From G963666945 sp963666945 (GTDB lineage Bacteria > Bacteroidota > Bacteroidia > Bacteroidales > Marinifilaceae): a DNA stretch of 59,335 bases. Shown one piece after another: positions 45,161-52,699 of the stretch (the first letter of the stretch is position 1; every line of letters begins with the position of its first letter). The notes beneath the pieces are model-generated. The model made no database searches. It had not been told where the DNA came from and saw nothing but the letters and a program-made list of their open reading frames with translations. The stretch covers positions 1 to 59,335 of the forward strand of contig CAXXRT010000042.1 of assembly GCA_963666945.2 (NCBI GenBank), given 5' to 3'. A program made the position numbers and the translations under genes.

Positions 45161-45514
45161 ATGAAAACATTAAAATTTCAACAGAATTATAATAACAAGC
45201 TTCACAATAGTTTTTTTACAACAATAAGGCTAGATGTGAATAATAAGCTTAAAGTTGGAGACATATATGAGATATATGATCAATCCACAAACAGGATCGC
45301 CGGTCATGCATCAATTAAGGAAATTAAGCCAATAAAATTACACCAGATAAATGAGTGGATGGCCAGGCTAGATTCAGGAATGTCAGCCGATCAATTAAAG
45401 CAATTCCTTCTAAATATCTACAAAGGGAAAGCAATGAACCTAGAAAACCAGGAATTCAAGTTCCTGCTAATGCAAAGAGAATCTTATCAATCAGTTCAAA
45501 AATCATTATTCTAA
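45161..45514 (+). CDS. Hypothetical prophage protein (possible ASCH/PUA-like)
   Basis: A 117-residue protein three bases after the primase-helicase. The central part (T-T-I-R-L-D then L-K-V-G-D-I-Y-E-I-Y and A-G-H-A-S-I-K-E-I-K-P-I-K) resembles the barrel of ASCH/PUA-like RNA-binding proteins, and the C-terminal half is helical. The assignment is tentative. Confidence 0.55.
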   Translation: MKTLKFQQNYNNKLHNSFFTTIRLDVNNKLKVGDIYEIYDQSTNRIAGHASIKEIKPIKLHQINEWMARLDSGMSADQLKQFLLNIYKGKAMNLENQEFKFLLMQRESYQSVQKSLF

Positions 45515-45533
45515 ACACTAAAAATTTTATACG

Positions 45534-46115
45534 ATGGCAAATATCAACGACAATTTCAGGACAACAGCTTGTTTTTCTCCAGTTTCAGATTGTATATGTT
45601 TGTGTATATGTACTAGAGAATCAACACCTGCTCATGATAGGTATTATGCGTTGCGTGAATATTCTATATCAGAAATGAGCTTCAGAAGTAATATTGATGA
45701 TGAAATAGTTCTTTCCTTTTTCGAGTTATCTGATATATCGAAAAGTCATTCTATAAGTGGGGATATTCATTTGGCTAAAAGAATAAATGAAAATATAATC
45801 CTTCATACTATAGAGAATGAAGCTAGTCATTTTAATTCTAACGGTAAAGAGGTAATTGACAGATACAAATTAGCGTTTGGTTTTTATGATTGTCTGTTTT
45901 ATTTAGTTGTTACTAAAGAAAATCTACAAAAGAATTTAGCTTTTAATGCTTCATTTGGCTCAGAGATACTTATAGATTCTTTTGATCATGCTTGCTCTAC
46001 TTATTTATGGGAGCATATAAAGGAAGCTTGTAATAGCTATGAAAATAAGTGTAAAGAAGCCCAGGAACGAATTAACAAGATTCTTGAGAGAGAAAGAAAT
46101 AGAACTAATGAATAA
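45534..46115 (+). CDS. Hypothetical prophage protein
   Basis: A 193-residue protein of unknown function, 19 bases after the preceding gene. N-terminal cysteines (C-F-S-P-V-S-D-C-I-C-L-C-I-C) are conspicuous and might bind metal. A C-terminal basic coiled coil (K-C-K-E-A-Q-E-R-I-N-K) ends in the overlap with the HNH gene. No homologue is recognised. Confidence 0.5.
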   Translation: MANINDNFRTTACFSPVSDCICLCICTRESTPAHDRYYALREYSISEMSFRSNIDDEIVLSFFELSDISKSHSISGDIHLAKRINENIILHTIENEASHFNSNGKEVIDRYKLAFGFYDCLFYLVVTKENLQKNLAFNASFGSEILIDSFDHACSTYLWEHIKEACNSYENKCKEAQERINKILERERNRTNE

Positions 46116-46746
46116 AAGGCCATTTAACTCAGCTGAGATAGAATACTTGAAAGAACATTATCCAAATATGAGTTCAATAGTTATTGCGAGAGAATTAAAA
46201 AGGAATGTTCGGACGGTATATTCTAAAGCCTATTCTTTAGGACTAAAGAAAACTCAAGAGTTTTTAAAAAGCAAAGAATCAGGTCGATTGCAATCAGGCA
46301 CCAAGATTGGTGAAAAAACTTATTTTCAAAAGGGCAGTATTCCTCCAAATAAGGGGGAAAAGATGTCTCCGGAACTCTATAAAAAAGTTTCTCATACTTT
46401 CTTCCAGAAAGGGCATAAACCTAAAAATACAAAGTGGGATGGATATATTTCAATTAGAACGATGAAAGGGATCCCATATTTCTATGTTAGGGTAGCAGAG
46501 GGGAAACATGAACTACTCTCCAGGGTATTATGGGAAAAAGCTAAGGGAGATATTCCCAAAGGTTATAATATCGTTTTTAAGGATGGGAATCAGGCAAATG
46601 TAAAAATAGATAATCTGGAAATTATCAGCGATGCTGAGCTTATGAAGAGAAATTCCTTCTATAAATACCCTAAGGATATTCAAAATTTAATTCATGCAAA
46701 AGCTGCTTTACAAAGAGAAATAAATAAAATCTTAAATAATGAGTAA
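46108..46746 (+). CDS. HNH homing-type endonuclease with N-terminal HTH
   Basis: A 212-residue protein. ATG 46108 is chosen since it overlaps the preceding stop (ATGAATAA) and starts at the helix-turn-helix (F-N-S-A-E-I-E-Y-L-K-E-H-Y-P, V-R-T-V-Y-S-K-A-Y-S-L-G-L); an earlier in-frame ATG at 46039 lies inside the previous gene. The C-terminal part has an HNH-like nuclease: L-L-S-R-V-L-W-E-K-A-K-G-D-I-P-K-G, V-F-K-D-G-N and I-D-N-L-E-I-I-S. The first His of the motif is replaced by E-L-L-S-R, so the catalytic site is not certain. Such genes are frequent phage passengers. Confidence 0.75.
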   Translation: MNKRPFNSAEIEYLKEHYPNMSSIVIARELKRNVRTVYSKAYSLGLKKTQEFLKSKESGRLQSGTKIGEKTYFQKGSIPPNKGEKMSPELYKKVSHTFFQKGHKPKNTKWDGYISIRTMKGIPYFYVRVAEGKHELLSRVLWEKAKGDIPKGYNIVFKDGNQANVKIDNLEIISDAELMKRNSFYKYPKDIQNLIHAKAALQREINKILNNE

Positions 46747-47047
46747 TACTGGAATCACATTAGTTGATGTTCGTAGCCAGGCTATGGATACAATAAAAGA
46801 ATTAAAAGCCGGGAAACTTGATGTTAAAACAGCAAGAGAAATAAAAGGATTACTGGATGTTGTTATTGATACTGCTAAAACTCAAGTCGATTTTATTAAT
46901 GCATTACCGGAATCGATCAAAGAGTCAATGAATGAGACTACCATAAAGGCCATCGCCGGTACACTAAGAGACAGAGATGCAGAGCTCGATGAATCATTGG
47001 CCACAATTGAATCAAATAAACAAACTTATTCTATATCGAGTAAATAA
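46739..47047 (+). CDS. Hypothetical prophage protein, helical
   Basis: A 102-residue acidic protein that overlaps the HNH gene by 8 bases. The sequence is almost wholly helical (T-I-K-E-L-K-A-G-K-L-D-V-K-T-A-R-E) with no motif recognised. Confidence 0.55.
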   Translation: MSNTGITLVDVRSQAMDTIKELKAGKLDVKTAREIKGLLDVVIDTAKTQVDFINALPESIKESMNETTIKAIAGTLRDRDAELDESLATIESNKQTYSISSK

Positions 47048-47058
47048 TTGTTTTAGTT

Positions 47059-47571
47059 ATGAGAAATAAAGTTACAATTATATCAGGACCACGAGGAAGT
47101 GGAAAAACAACATTAGCCCAGAAAATTGCTAATGGGAAAAAAACTGTTTGGATCCAGAATTTTGATATCAATAATCAATTCATATACCAAAATGTAGAGA
47201 AAGATACAGAGGTTATTATAGCAGAGGAAATAACAGCTATTTATTTAATAATGTGCATTATTAGTACTGACAAAATTAGAGTAAACAAGAAGATGAAAGA
47301 ACCATTTTTTATGAAAAGGCCTGAGTTTATTTTCGTAACCAAAGAAAGTGTTGATTTGGGTTTACTGCTCCCTGATCACGTTGAATTTATTTCAACTTCT
47401 CTAACTAGCTTGTCTGTAAATGAAGATAAACATTCTTTGAGTGAAAGATGTGTCATTAAATTAGATCATAATTTCCATGTGTACATACATGGGGAAAATG
47501 ATAAAGCAAGCATTGAGTCTGATTCAAAAGGTAAGTATATGAAATTGTATTATGACCAAATTAGAGACTAA
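47059..47571 (+). CDS. P-loop NTPase of the prophage
   Basis: A 170-residue protein with a Walker A motif G-P-R-G-S-G-K-T-T at about 9-17 and a probable Walker B V-I-I-A-E-E at about 52-57. The remainder is unlike any nuclease or helicase known to me. It might be a small AAA-type ATPase that works with the following short genes, but no function is claimed. Confidence 0.65.
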   Translation: MRNKVTIISGPRGSGKTTLAQKIANGKKTVWIQNFDINNQFIYQNVEKDTEVIIAEEITAIYLIMCIISTDKIRVNKKMKEPFFMKRPEFIFVTKESVDLGLLLPDHVEFISTSLTSLSVNEDKHSLSERCVIKLDHNFHVYIHGENDKASIESDSKGKYMKLYYDQIRD

Positions 47572-47574
47572 GCT

Positions 47575-47778
47575 ATGAAAATCACAGAATTAAAACACGG
47601 GGATAAATTCAAGTTACCAGGGCAAAGAAATTTTAGAACATTTAATTGCTCCCATGATCTAGGCAATGACGAAAAGATCCCTGCAGATCACAGAGGCAAA
47701 ATGCTCGTTATCCTGGATAACTGCAGGCAGATGATTGTAGATAAAGACGAAGAATTAATAACACCTAAAGATAAATAA
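47575..47778 (+). CDS. Small hypothetical prophage protein
   Basis: A 67-residue protein with a compact beta pattern (D-K-F-K-L-P-G-Q-R-N-F-R-T-F, M-L-V-I-L-D-N-C). It starts three bases after the NTPase and its stop overlaps the next start. Confidence 0.55.
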   Translation: MKITELKHGDKFKLPGQRNFRTFNCSHDLGNDEKIPADHRGKMLVILDNCRQMIVDKDEELITPKDK

Positions 47779-48014
47779 TGGTTAATACACGCATAAAATC
47801 AAAGAAAACCAAACCCACCAATGCCGTGGAGTTTTGGGATATACTAACTTATCAACAGAAAAAGGAAATGCTAGTGGATCACTATTTAAGATTAGAGCTC
47901 TCTTTCCGGGAGTACAAAGATCTTCCTTTACACATAAAAGTACTATTTACATGGTACTGGAGAGAATGGTACGAAGAATTAGCCTGCAAAAACTTTTCTA
48001 TTTCTTTAAAATAA
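47778..48014 (+). CDS. Small hypothetical prophage protein
   Basis: A 78-residue basic protein, rich in aromatic residues (W-Y-W-R-E-W-Y near the C-terminus). The start shares one base with the previous stop. Function unknown. Confidence 0.55.
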   Translation: MVNTRIKSKKTKPTNAVEFWDILTYQQKKEMLVDHYLRLELSFREYKDLPLHIKVLFTWYWREWYEELACKNFSISLK

Positions 48015-48023
48015 GAAGGTGAT

Positions 48024-48200
48024 ATGAAAGATAAATACAAGCTAGTAAGAGGTGATTGTAATGGCTGCTGTTTTAGAAAAAATGGAGCCTGTTCCTTGGT
48101 TGATGATTCATTCTCTGATTTAGAGTTTGACCAAATAATACTAGAAGTAGGGAAGTGTTTTATCGGCTATTATTGTTATAAATTAATTAAAGAGGAATAA
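48024..48200 (+). CDS. Cysteine-rich mini-protein (58 residues)
   Basis: A 58-residue protein from ATG 48024, preceded by AAGAAGGTGAT as ribosome binding site. It has seven cysteines, with G-D-C-N-G-C-C-F-R-K-N-G-A-C-S in the first half and Y-Y-C-Y near the end, a pattern for zinc or disulfide binding. It lies 9 bases after one gene and 2 before the next, so it fits the gene ladder. Confidence 0.6.
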   Translation: MKDKYKLVRGDCNGCCFRKNGACSLVDDSFSDLEFDQIILEVGKCFIGYYCYKLIKEE

Positions 48201-48202
48201 AT

Positions 48203-48580
48203 ATGTTTCAAAAAAATGATTTTGCAGTAAGAATAACTTGCGACAAATGCGGGAAGCAAGAGATAGCCACTCCAGATGATTATAATGAAGTATTCTATAA
48301 ATTAGGATGGAGTATAAATCCATCAAACCTCAAATATATACACTTGTGTAAGAAATGTACAGACAAACAGCAGGAAAGAATAAGAGAAAAGAAAGTAGCA
48401 AGAATAAAACTAGAATTATCGCAGAAAGAAATTGATGCAATAGAAACACTAGGCGAAAATACTATGAGTCTGTTTGGTTGTGCAGAAGACGAATATTGTG
48501 ATGAGACACTCACTGCGGTTAGAATTGTGAATAAAATGTTTAAGAGAAATAAAATTAAAAACAGAATCAGGGAGGAATAA
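48203..48580 (+). CDS. Zinc-ribbon prophage protein
   Basis: A 125-residue protein. C-D-K-C-G near residue 14 and C-K-K-C near residue 50 form a treble-clef or ribbon-like metal site; a charged helix follows. Possible role in nucleic acid or protein binding. Its TAA shares one base with the next ATG. Confidence 0.6.
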   Translation: MFQKNDFAVRITCDKCGKQEIATPDDYNEVFYKLGWSINPSNLKYIHLCKKCTDKQQERIREKKVARIKLELSQKEIDAIETLGENTMSLFGCAEDEYCDETLTAVRIVNKMFKRNKIKNRIREE

Positions 48581-48708
48581 TGAAAAATCACAGAAAAGAA
48601 GATTGTGGATTTCTGACATGTGATGGATGTCCACTTGCTATATATTGCTATTCCAAGGATGAACAATTATCTGTAAAACTCATTAAAAATAAGGAGGATT
48701 CAAAATGA
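48580..48708 (+). CDS. Cysteine-rich mini-protein (42 residues)
   Basis: A 42-residue protein with D-C-G-F-L-T-C-D-G-C-P-L-A-I-Y-C (four cysteines in fifteen residues). Start and stop overlap its neighbours (TAATG and ATGA), which is good evidence that such a short frame is translated. Confidence 0.5.
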   Translation: MKNHRKEDCGFLTCDGCPLAIYCYSKDEQLSVKLIKNKEDSK

Positions 48709-48872
48709 AATTATCTGAGCATATTAAAATGTTTATTGCAAATTGTGATGAAACAAAACCGTCTTTAATCAGGAAAAAGATGATTAAAGAAATCGGGGTA
48801 GAAGTATCAATTGATGAAATTCAACAAGTACAACAACAATTAATATCAGAATATGAAAAAAGTAAATATTAA
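48705..48872 (+). CDS. Small helical prophage protein (55 residues)
   Basis: A 55-residue protein. A strong ribosome binding site (AAGGAGGATT) precedes ATG 48705, which overlaps the previous stop. The C-terminus is a Gln-rich helix. The stop lies within the next gene (20-base overlap). Confidence 0.5.
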   Translation: MKLSEHIKMFIANCDETKPSLIRKKMIKEIGVEVSIDEIQQVQQQLISEYEKSKY

Positions 48873-49206
48873 AATTTCAGTAATAAGAGAATACTCTATT
48901 GAGTTCGACGAGAATGTAGTGAACCAGGAACTTATTGACAACTACAACCAATATTTCAGTAACATTTCTCAAGAACCAGATTCCTTAAAAGCATGGGATG
49001 AGACAGATAGTGAAAACTATCCATACATGAATCTTGCTGAGACAATAGCATATCAACAAGCCTTATATGACAATCTTGATATAGAAGGTTTGCCTGAAGT
49101 TGCACTGAAGTCAACATTAAAAAAAGATACTGCCCCTATCATTGTTAATTGTGAGGATTCTGATGAAGAGTATGAATGTGATATAAACGAATGTGATTTT
49201 AATTAA
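48853..49206 (+). CDS. Acidic hypothetical prophage protein
   Basis: A 117-residue, strongly acidic protein (C-E-D-S-D-E-E-Y-E-C-D-I-N-E-C-D-F-N at the end). The negative charge could mimic DNA, but no DNA-mimic family is recognised. It overlaps the previous gene by 20 bases. Confidence 0.55.
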   Translation: MKKVNIKISVIREYSIEFDENVVNQELIDNYNQYFSNISQEPDSLKAWDETDSENYPYMNLAETIAYQQALYDNLDIEGLPEVALKSTLKKDTAPIIVNCEDSDEEYECDINECDFN

Positions 49207-49266
49207 GAATAAACCTTTATTGTGTGGTAGGTTTAAACTACACTTAACCAAATAATGATAATAATT

Positions 49267-49572
49267 ATGCAAGTTAATTTAAGTTATGGAGAGGCATTGG
49301 AGGCCTTAAAAGATGGAAAGAAAGTTTCTAGACAAGGATGGAACGGAAAAGGTATGTTTGTGTTTCAAAGACCTGGAGACACTTTGCCGAAAGATATTAT
49401 TCCAAAAGTGAAATCTCTTCCGAAAAGTGTAAAAGAATATCTTGTTGACCAGGATAGAGATATTCAGTTTTTACCTTATTTGTGTATGTGGTCGGCAGAT
49501 AAGAAAGTTGTTAATGGATGGTTAGCTTCTCAGACAGATATGCTTTCTAATGATTGGTGTGTACTTGATTAA
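49267..49572 (+). CDS. DUF2829/Tad2-like protein (possible anti-Thoeris)
   Basis: A 101-residue protein of the DUF2829 family. The start L-S-Y-G-E-A-L-E-A-L-K-D-G-K-K-V-S-R-Q-G-W is the family signature (usually S-F-G-x-A-x-x-x-L-K-x-G-x-x-V-x-R-x-G-W), followed by a central F-L-P-Y-L-C-M-W and the end S-Q-T-D-M-L-S-N-D-W, also typical. Some DUF2829 phage proteins (Tad2) hold the nucleotide signal of the Thoeris defence system and block it. ATG 49267 fits the family start; ATG 49255 is an in-frame alternative. The anti-defence role here is an inference from family. Confidence 0.82.
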   Translation: MQVNLSYGEALEALKDGKKVSRQGWNGKGMFVFQRPGDTLPKDIIPKVKSLPKSVKEYLVDQDRDIQFLPYLCMWSADKKVVNGWLASQTDMLSNDWCVLD

Positions 49573-49619
49573 ATTTAAAAGACCGAGGTGATATTACCTC
49601 AAATAAAGAGTAATAAGCT

Positions 49620-49886
49620 ATGTGTAAACAAGAAATAAAACTAGGTAACAAAGTAAGAGATATAGTGACAGGATTTGAAGGAATCGCTACAGCAAAGATT
49701 GAATACTTAAATGGTTGTATTCAGTATTGTGTAAAACCTAAAACAACGGATGGTAAGATGCCGGAAGGTGAATATATCGACCATCAACAATTGGATGTAA
49801 TTAACGGAGGTATTGAGATAGATTCATTAAATACAGGTGGTGATAATAATGAAAGTCCACGGTTTTGTGGCTTAAGTAAGAATTGA
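49620..49886 (+). CDS. Small beta-rich prophage protein
   Basis: An 88-residue protein with L-G-N-K-V-R-D-I-V-T-G-F-E-G-I-A-T-A-K near the start, then the strand C-I-Q-Y-C-V-K-P-K. This SH3-like pattern occurs in several small phage proteins, function unknown. The stop is followed by 63 bases containing a good ribosome binding site for the next gene. Confidence 0.6.
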   Translation: MCKQEIKLGNKVRDIVTGFEGIATAKIEYLNGCIQYCVKPKTTDGKMPEGEYIDHQQLDVINGGIEIDSLNTGGDNNESPRFCGLSKN

Positions 49887-49949
49887 TGTAAAGCAATCAA
49901 TTAGAGAGTAAACCTAAAGAGTAATTAATGAATTAAGGAGGATATACAT

Positions 49950-50165
49950 ATGGAATATACAAAAATCATAGATGAACCGGATCCAGAAGGATGGAACGAT
50001 AGGGCACTTGCTCTTTGTCCAGCTAGTAAATTTAATTACGGAACGTTGCAGTTACAGATCGCTCAAGACGGTACTGATGCATATATTGATCTTTGCTATA
50101 ACGAAGTAAAGCAAGTTGTTAATAAGTTGCAGGAATGGATGAAGGAAAAGGAAGAAAGTATTTAA
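49950..50165 (+). CDS. Small hypothetical prophage protein
   Basis: A 71-residue protein with an exceptionally good Shine-Dalgarno sequence (AAGGAGGATATACAT before ATG). The text ends in a lysine- and glutamate-rich helix. It is the last gene before the first copy of the 97-bp repeat. Function unknown. Confidence 0.55.
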   Translation: MEYTKIIDEPDPEGWNDRALALCPASKFNYGTLQLQIAQDGTDAYIDLCYNEVKQVVNKLQEWMKEKEESI

Positions 50166-50178
50166 GATCGTTGATAAC

Positions 50179-50275
50179 GCACAACTCTTCGAGCCGGTAT
50201 TCTCATCTGAGGGTATCGGTTTTTTTATGTGCTGTTTTTGCGCACCTCCCCCCTTCATAAATTTATGGGTGCTTT
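50179..50275 (+). repeat. 97-bp perfect direct repeat, copy 1
   Basis: Identical over 97 bp to 51047-51143 (offset 868). It contains a terminator hairpin (CCGGTATTCTC/GAGGGTATCGG) and a palindrome CATAAATTTATG inside a short GCACC/GGTGC stem. The copies bracket the two genes at 50411-51033. Confidence 0.95.
50194..50226 (+). terminator. Terminator in repeat copy 1
   Basis: CCGGTATTCTC (50194-50204) pairs over eleven positions with GAGGGTATCGG (50209-50219) around ATCT, followed by seven T. It ends the early gene ladder. Confidence 0.9.
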
Positions 50276-50322
50276 TTAACGACAAGAAAAATTTGAACAT
50301 TAGCCTTAATTCTAAAATAAAT

Positions 50323-50379
50323 GTAAATAATTACGAAAAGTTATTAAGATTCTTGTTTTTTTCGTAAATAATTACGAAA
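50323..50379 (+). promoter_or_regulatory. Twin GTAAATAATTACGAAA operator-like sites
   Basis: GTAAATAATTACGAAA occurs at 50323-50338 and 50364-50379, 41 bp apart (about four turns). The second has the palindromic form TCGTAA-ATAA-TTACGA. They precede the gene at 50411. Confidence 0.55.
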
Positions 50380-50410
50380 TTTGAAATATAAATCAAAAAC
50401 AAATTAAGTC

Positions 50411-50818
50411 ATGTTTATAGTAAGGCAATCAGAACATATAAATGAAGATATAAAGCGAAACTGGTCATCATGGAATTATGGACTTGAAGGATTTGAAGGT
50501 ACAGAGGAAGAGTTAGAACAAGAACTTGAGAGTATAACAGATGAAAGATCTTTTTGGATTTCTGGTTTTGATATTTATCCTGATAACAGAAATGAATTTG
50601 ATATTAGAGAGCTTTACTCTAATTATTGGGTTGTAGTTGATACTTTTCATGGATATGGATTGAGTTGTAATATTCTTGAGTCAGATTCAATAGAAGAATC
50701 AATTAACGAAGTAACTTCTGACGGTTTTAAAATTGATCTTGGAGAGGGGGATATGGTAGATTGTTCAGAAGCTAAAGTTGTTTGGTCTGATGATAATATT
50801 CATATTTTAGAAGTGTAA
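50411..50818 (+). CDS. Hypothetical protein in the repeat-bounded cassette
   Basis: A 135-residue acidic protein without recognised domain (F-E-G-T-E-E-E-L-E-Q-E-L-E-S is a Glu-rich helix; W-V-V-V-D-T-F-H-G-Y-G-L is a strand-turn). It has its own upstream twin sites and terminator, so it is expressed separately from the phage array, as expected of a moron gene. Function unknown. Confidence 0.55.
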   Translation: MFIVRQSEHINEDIKRNWSSWNYGLEGFEGTEEELEQELESITDERSFWISGFDIYPDNRNEFDIRELYSNYWVVVDTFHGYGLSCNILESDSIEESINEVTSDGFKIDLGEGDMVDCSEAKVVWSDDNIHILEV

Positions 50819-50820
50819 GC

Positions 50821-51033
50821 ATGATTGATGAAATTGTAAAAAAAGAATTTGGAAGCTGGAAAGCCTTTTGCGAAGCCACTGGGCAGGATTCAACTAATTT
50901 TAAGCGTAAACTATTAGCAAATATAGAAAAGCTAAATAAATGGCTTGAACCACTTGATTTGGAGGTTCAGATTATAAATAAACGTGAGAAACATGGGATT
51001 GTAGATAATATACTGGATCTAGGCAAAGAGTAA
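50821..51033 (+). CDS. Small HTH-like protein in the cassette
   Basis: A 70-residue protein two bases after the preceding gene. The start E-F-G-S-W-K-A-F-C-E-A-T-G-Q-D-S-T-N-F-K-R-K suggests a helix-turn-helix fold, followed by L-N-K-W-L-E-P-L-D-L-E-V-Q-I, as in short phage regulators. It may bind the twin upstream sites and regulate the cassette; a toxin-antitoxin pairing is possible but not supported by motif. Confidence 0.55.
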   Translation: MIDEIVKKEFGSWKAFCEATGQDSTNFKRKLLANIEKLNKWLEPLDLEVQIINKREKHGIVDNILDLGKE

Positions 51034-51046
51034 TTATATTGTGATA

Positions 51047-51143
51047 GCACAACTCTTCGAGCCGGTATTCTCATCTGAGGGTATCGGTTTTTTTATGTGC
51101 TGTTTTTGCGCACCTCCCCCCTTCATAAATTTATGGGTGCTTT
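51047..51143 (+). repeat. 97-bp perfect direct repeat, copy 2
   Basis: Identical to copy 1. The following bases (near 51149-51176) also resemble the sequence before the 50411 gene (50375-50404: C-G-A-A-A-T-T-T-G-A-A-A-T-A-T-A-A-A, then ACAAATTA), consistent with a duplication at the cassette borders. Confidence 0.95.
51062..51094 (+). terminator. Terminator in repeat copy 2
   Basis: Same eleven-position stem and T run as in copy 1, here ending the cassette. Confidence 0.9.
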
Positions 51144-51573
51144 AGTGCCGAAAATTTGAGATATAAACAAATTAATCCGCTGAAGAATAAAGGCAAAGGC
51201 TATATATATATACTCTTTTTTTTATGAAATCTATATAGTAAAAATAGAGTATTAAAAAAAAGCTTAAAAATTTGTGCTTTCGTACGCACTTTTTTAGTTT
51301 TTTGAAATTCAAAAGGTTGGGGGCGCACTTTTTTTGTACTAAACCGTACTAAAGTTCAGAAATTAAATAGTACAAGGGTTAAATGATTGTAAATGAATGG
51401 GTTCTGTGTTTGGTTGTACTAAAGCACAGAAAGTACAAAAAATATGTCGTTTTTTCTTGGGGGTTAATTAGATATTCTTGCACATAGATAATGTAGAAAA
51501 AGGACGTGAAATAGTAATATAATCACTATATTTGATTATTGAATATGTTAAGCGTTCTAAAATTTAGTGATTT
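51144..51573. other. Noncoding control region with GTACTAAA repeats
   Basis: There is no protein in this stretch. GTACTAAA occurs at 51336-51343, 51346-51353 and 51416-51423; the last two extend to GTACTAAAGnnCAGAAA and are exactly 70 bp apart. GTGC-rich AT hairpins occur around 51280-51335. It lies directly before the late genes and probably holds their promoter and activator sites; this is inferred from position. Confidence 0.5.
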
Positions 51574-52086
51574 ATGGCAAGTGATTTTCTAGTATACGTA
51601 AAGGTAAAACCGTACTTGAAAAAATATGCAGAAAAGAGATGGGGAAACCCGATTGTTTTCCCTAAGAAATCTTCTCTTAATGTTGTGCTCTTTGAATATT
51701 TATGTCACAAAGACAACGATCTTCCTCCAGTAGATAAAACAGAATATATTGCAGTGGCCTTGCCTAGATTTACTAAAAAGAATATTGATTATTATAATTC
51801 GCTAACCGAAGCAGGTAAGCGAACTCTTCGTTCAGATCTTTCAGATCTTCTTTTTATTGATTATTTCAGAACAGTAATGAGGCAATATAAACAAGGCCGT
51901 GGGATAGATACTCCTTTATATCATTTTATTGAAGAATGGGATCTTCCGGAAGATTGTTTCCGGACCTTCCGAAAGAGGATTCAGCGTAACATGGATATGC
52001 TTGGAATCAAGACTGAGAAATTTGTAAAAAAACAGTTGAAAGTGGTATGTGAACAATTGCAATTAAGGGAAAAAGAAGCCGTATAA
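51574..52086 (+). CDS. Hypothetical prophage protein before the late genes
   Basis: A 170-residue basic protein with helix-rich C-terminal half (F-R-T-F-R-K-R-I-Q-R-N-M-D-M-L-G) and no recognised family. It is the first gene after the noncoding control region and may be the late-gene activator or a DNA-binding protein, from position and charge alone. Confidence 0.5.
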   Translation: MASDFLVYVKVKPYLKKYAEKRWGNPIVFPKKSSLNVVLFEYLCHKDNDLPPVDKTEYIAVALPRFTKKNIDYYNSLTEAGKRTLRSDLSDLLFIDYFRTVMRQYKQGRGIDTPLYHFIEEWDLPEDCFRTFRKRIQRNMDMLGIKTEKFVKKQLKVVCEQLQLREKEAV

Positions 52087-52252
52087 AAAATGCAAAAAAA
52101 TGCAAAAAAATCATGTCAGATAAAATGCACTTTTGTCTACGTAATGGATTGATAGTAAGAAAAATAAATTATAAAAATTTGTGTCAGATAGAGCGGTAAA
52201 AAGTCTATGAGATGTTTATTGTTATTTGACTTAATTTTAAAAAAATAATAAG

Positions 52253-52642
52253 ATGAGACAATTTGATAATTATATAGAGATAGTCCCTTTAATGGGAGTT
52301 GATAAAATTCTGGTAGATGAAAATTCTCACAATGTCCAACTTGTATTGAAGCAAGGGGTTGAATTTGAAAAATTCTTTACTGATTCGGATGTTGTTCTTG
52401 ATAATAAGGAAAAAACAAAGAATGGTAATATATATTTTCAGCAAGGCATTGATGTTGCTATTCAGTTGACAGAGAAACAGAAAATTAAATACAATGGTCG
52501 CAAGGTTGTTGTTAAGTTATTTTGCGGAGATGAAGAAAAAATATGGGGAACAAGGCAGTTTCCTGTTAATTGTAATGTAGTCGGAAAGCTTAATAATAGT
52601 GTTGTAAATCTCTCCTGTGATACTATTTATGATATTCTTTAG
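52253..52642 (+). CDS. Hypothetical prophage protein, beta-rich
   Basis: A 129-residue protein starting M-R-Q-F-D-N-Y-I-E-I-V-P, mainly beta strands. It lies 57 bases before the protease gene. It may be a structural or head-associated protein; no motif decides. Confidence 0.5.
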   Translation: MRQFDNYIEIVPLMGVDKILVDENSHNVQLVLKQGVEFEKFFTDSDVVLDNKEKTKNGNIYFQQGIDVAIQLTEKQKIKYNGRKVVVKLFCGDEEKIWGTRQFPVNCNVVGKLNNSVVNLSCDTIYDIL

Positions 52643-52699
52643 TCTTTTGCAGCCCTCTTAATATGCAGTAGAATTGCATAGTATAAAATTGATAATACT

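Noticed and set aside
50411..51033. Toxin-antitoxin pair in the repeat-bounded cassette
   Set aside because: The size and order would fit, but neither protein shows a known toxin or antitoxin motif, so no function is claimed.
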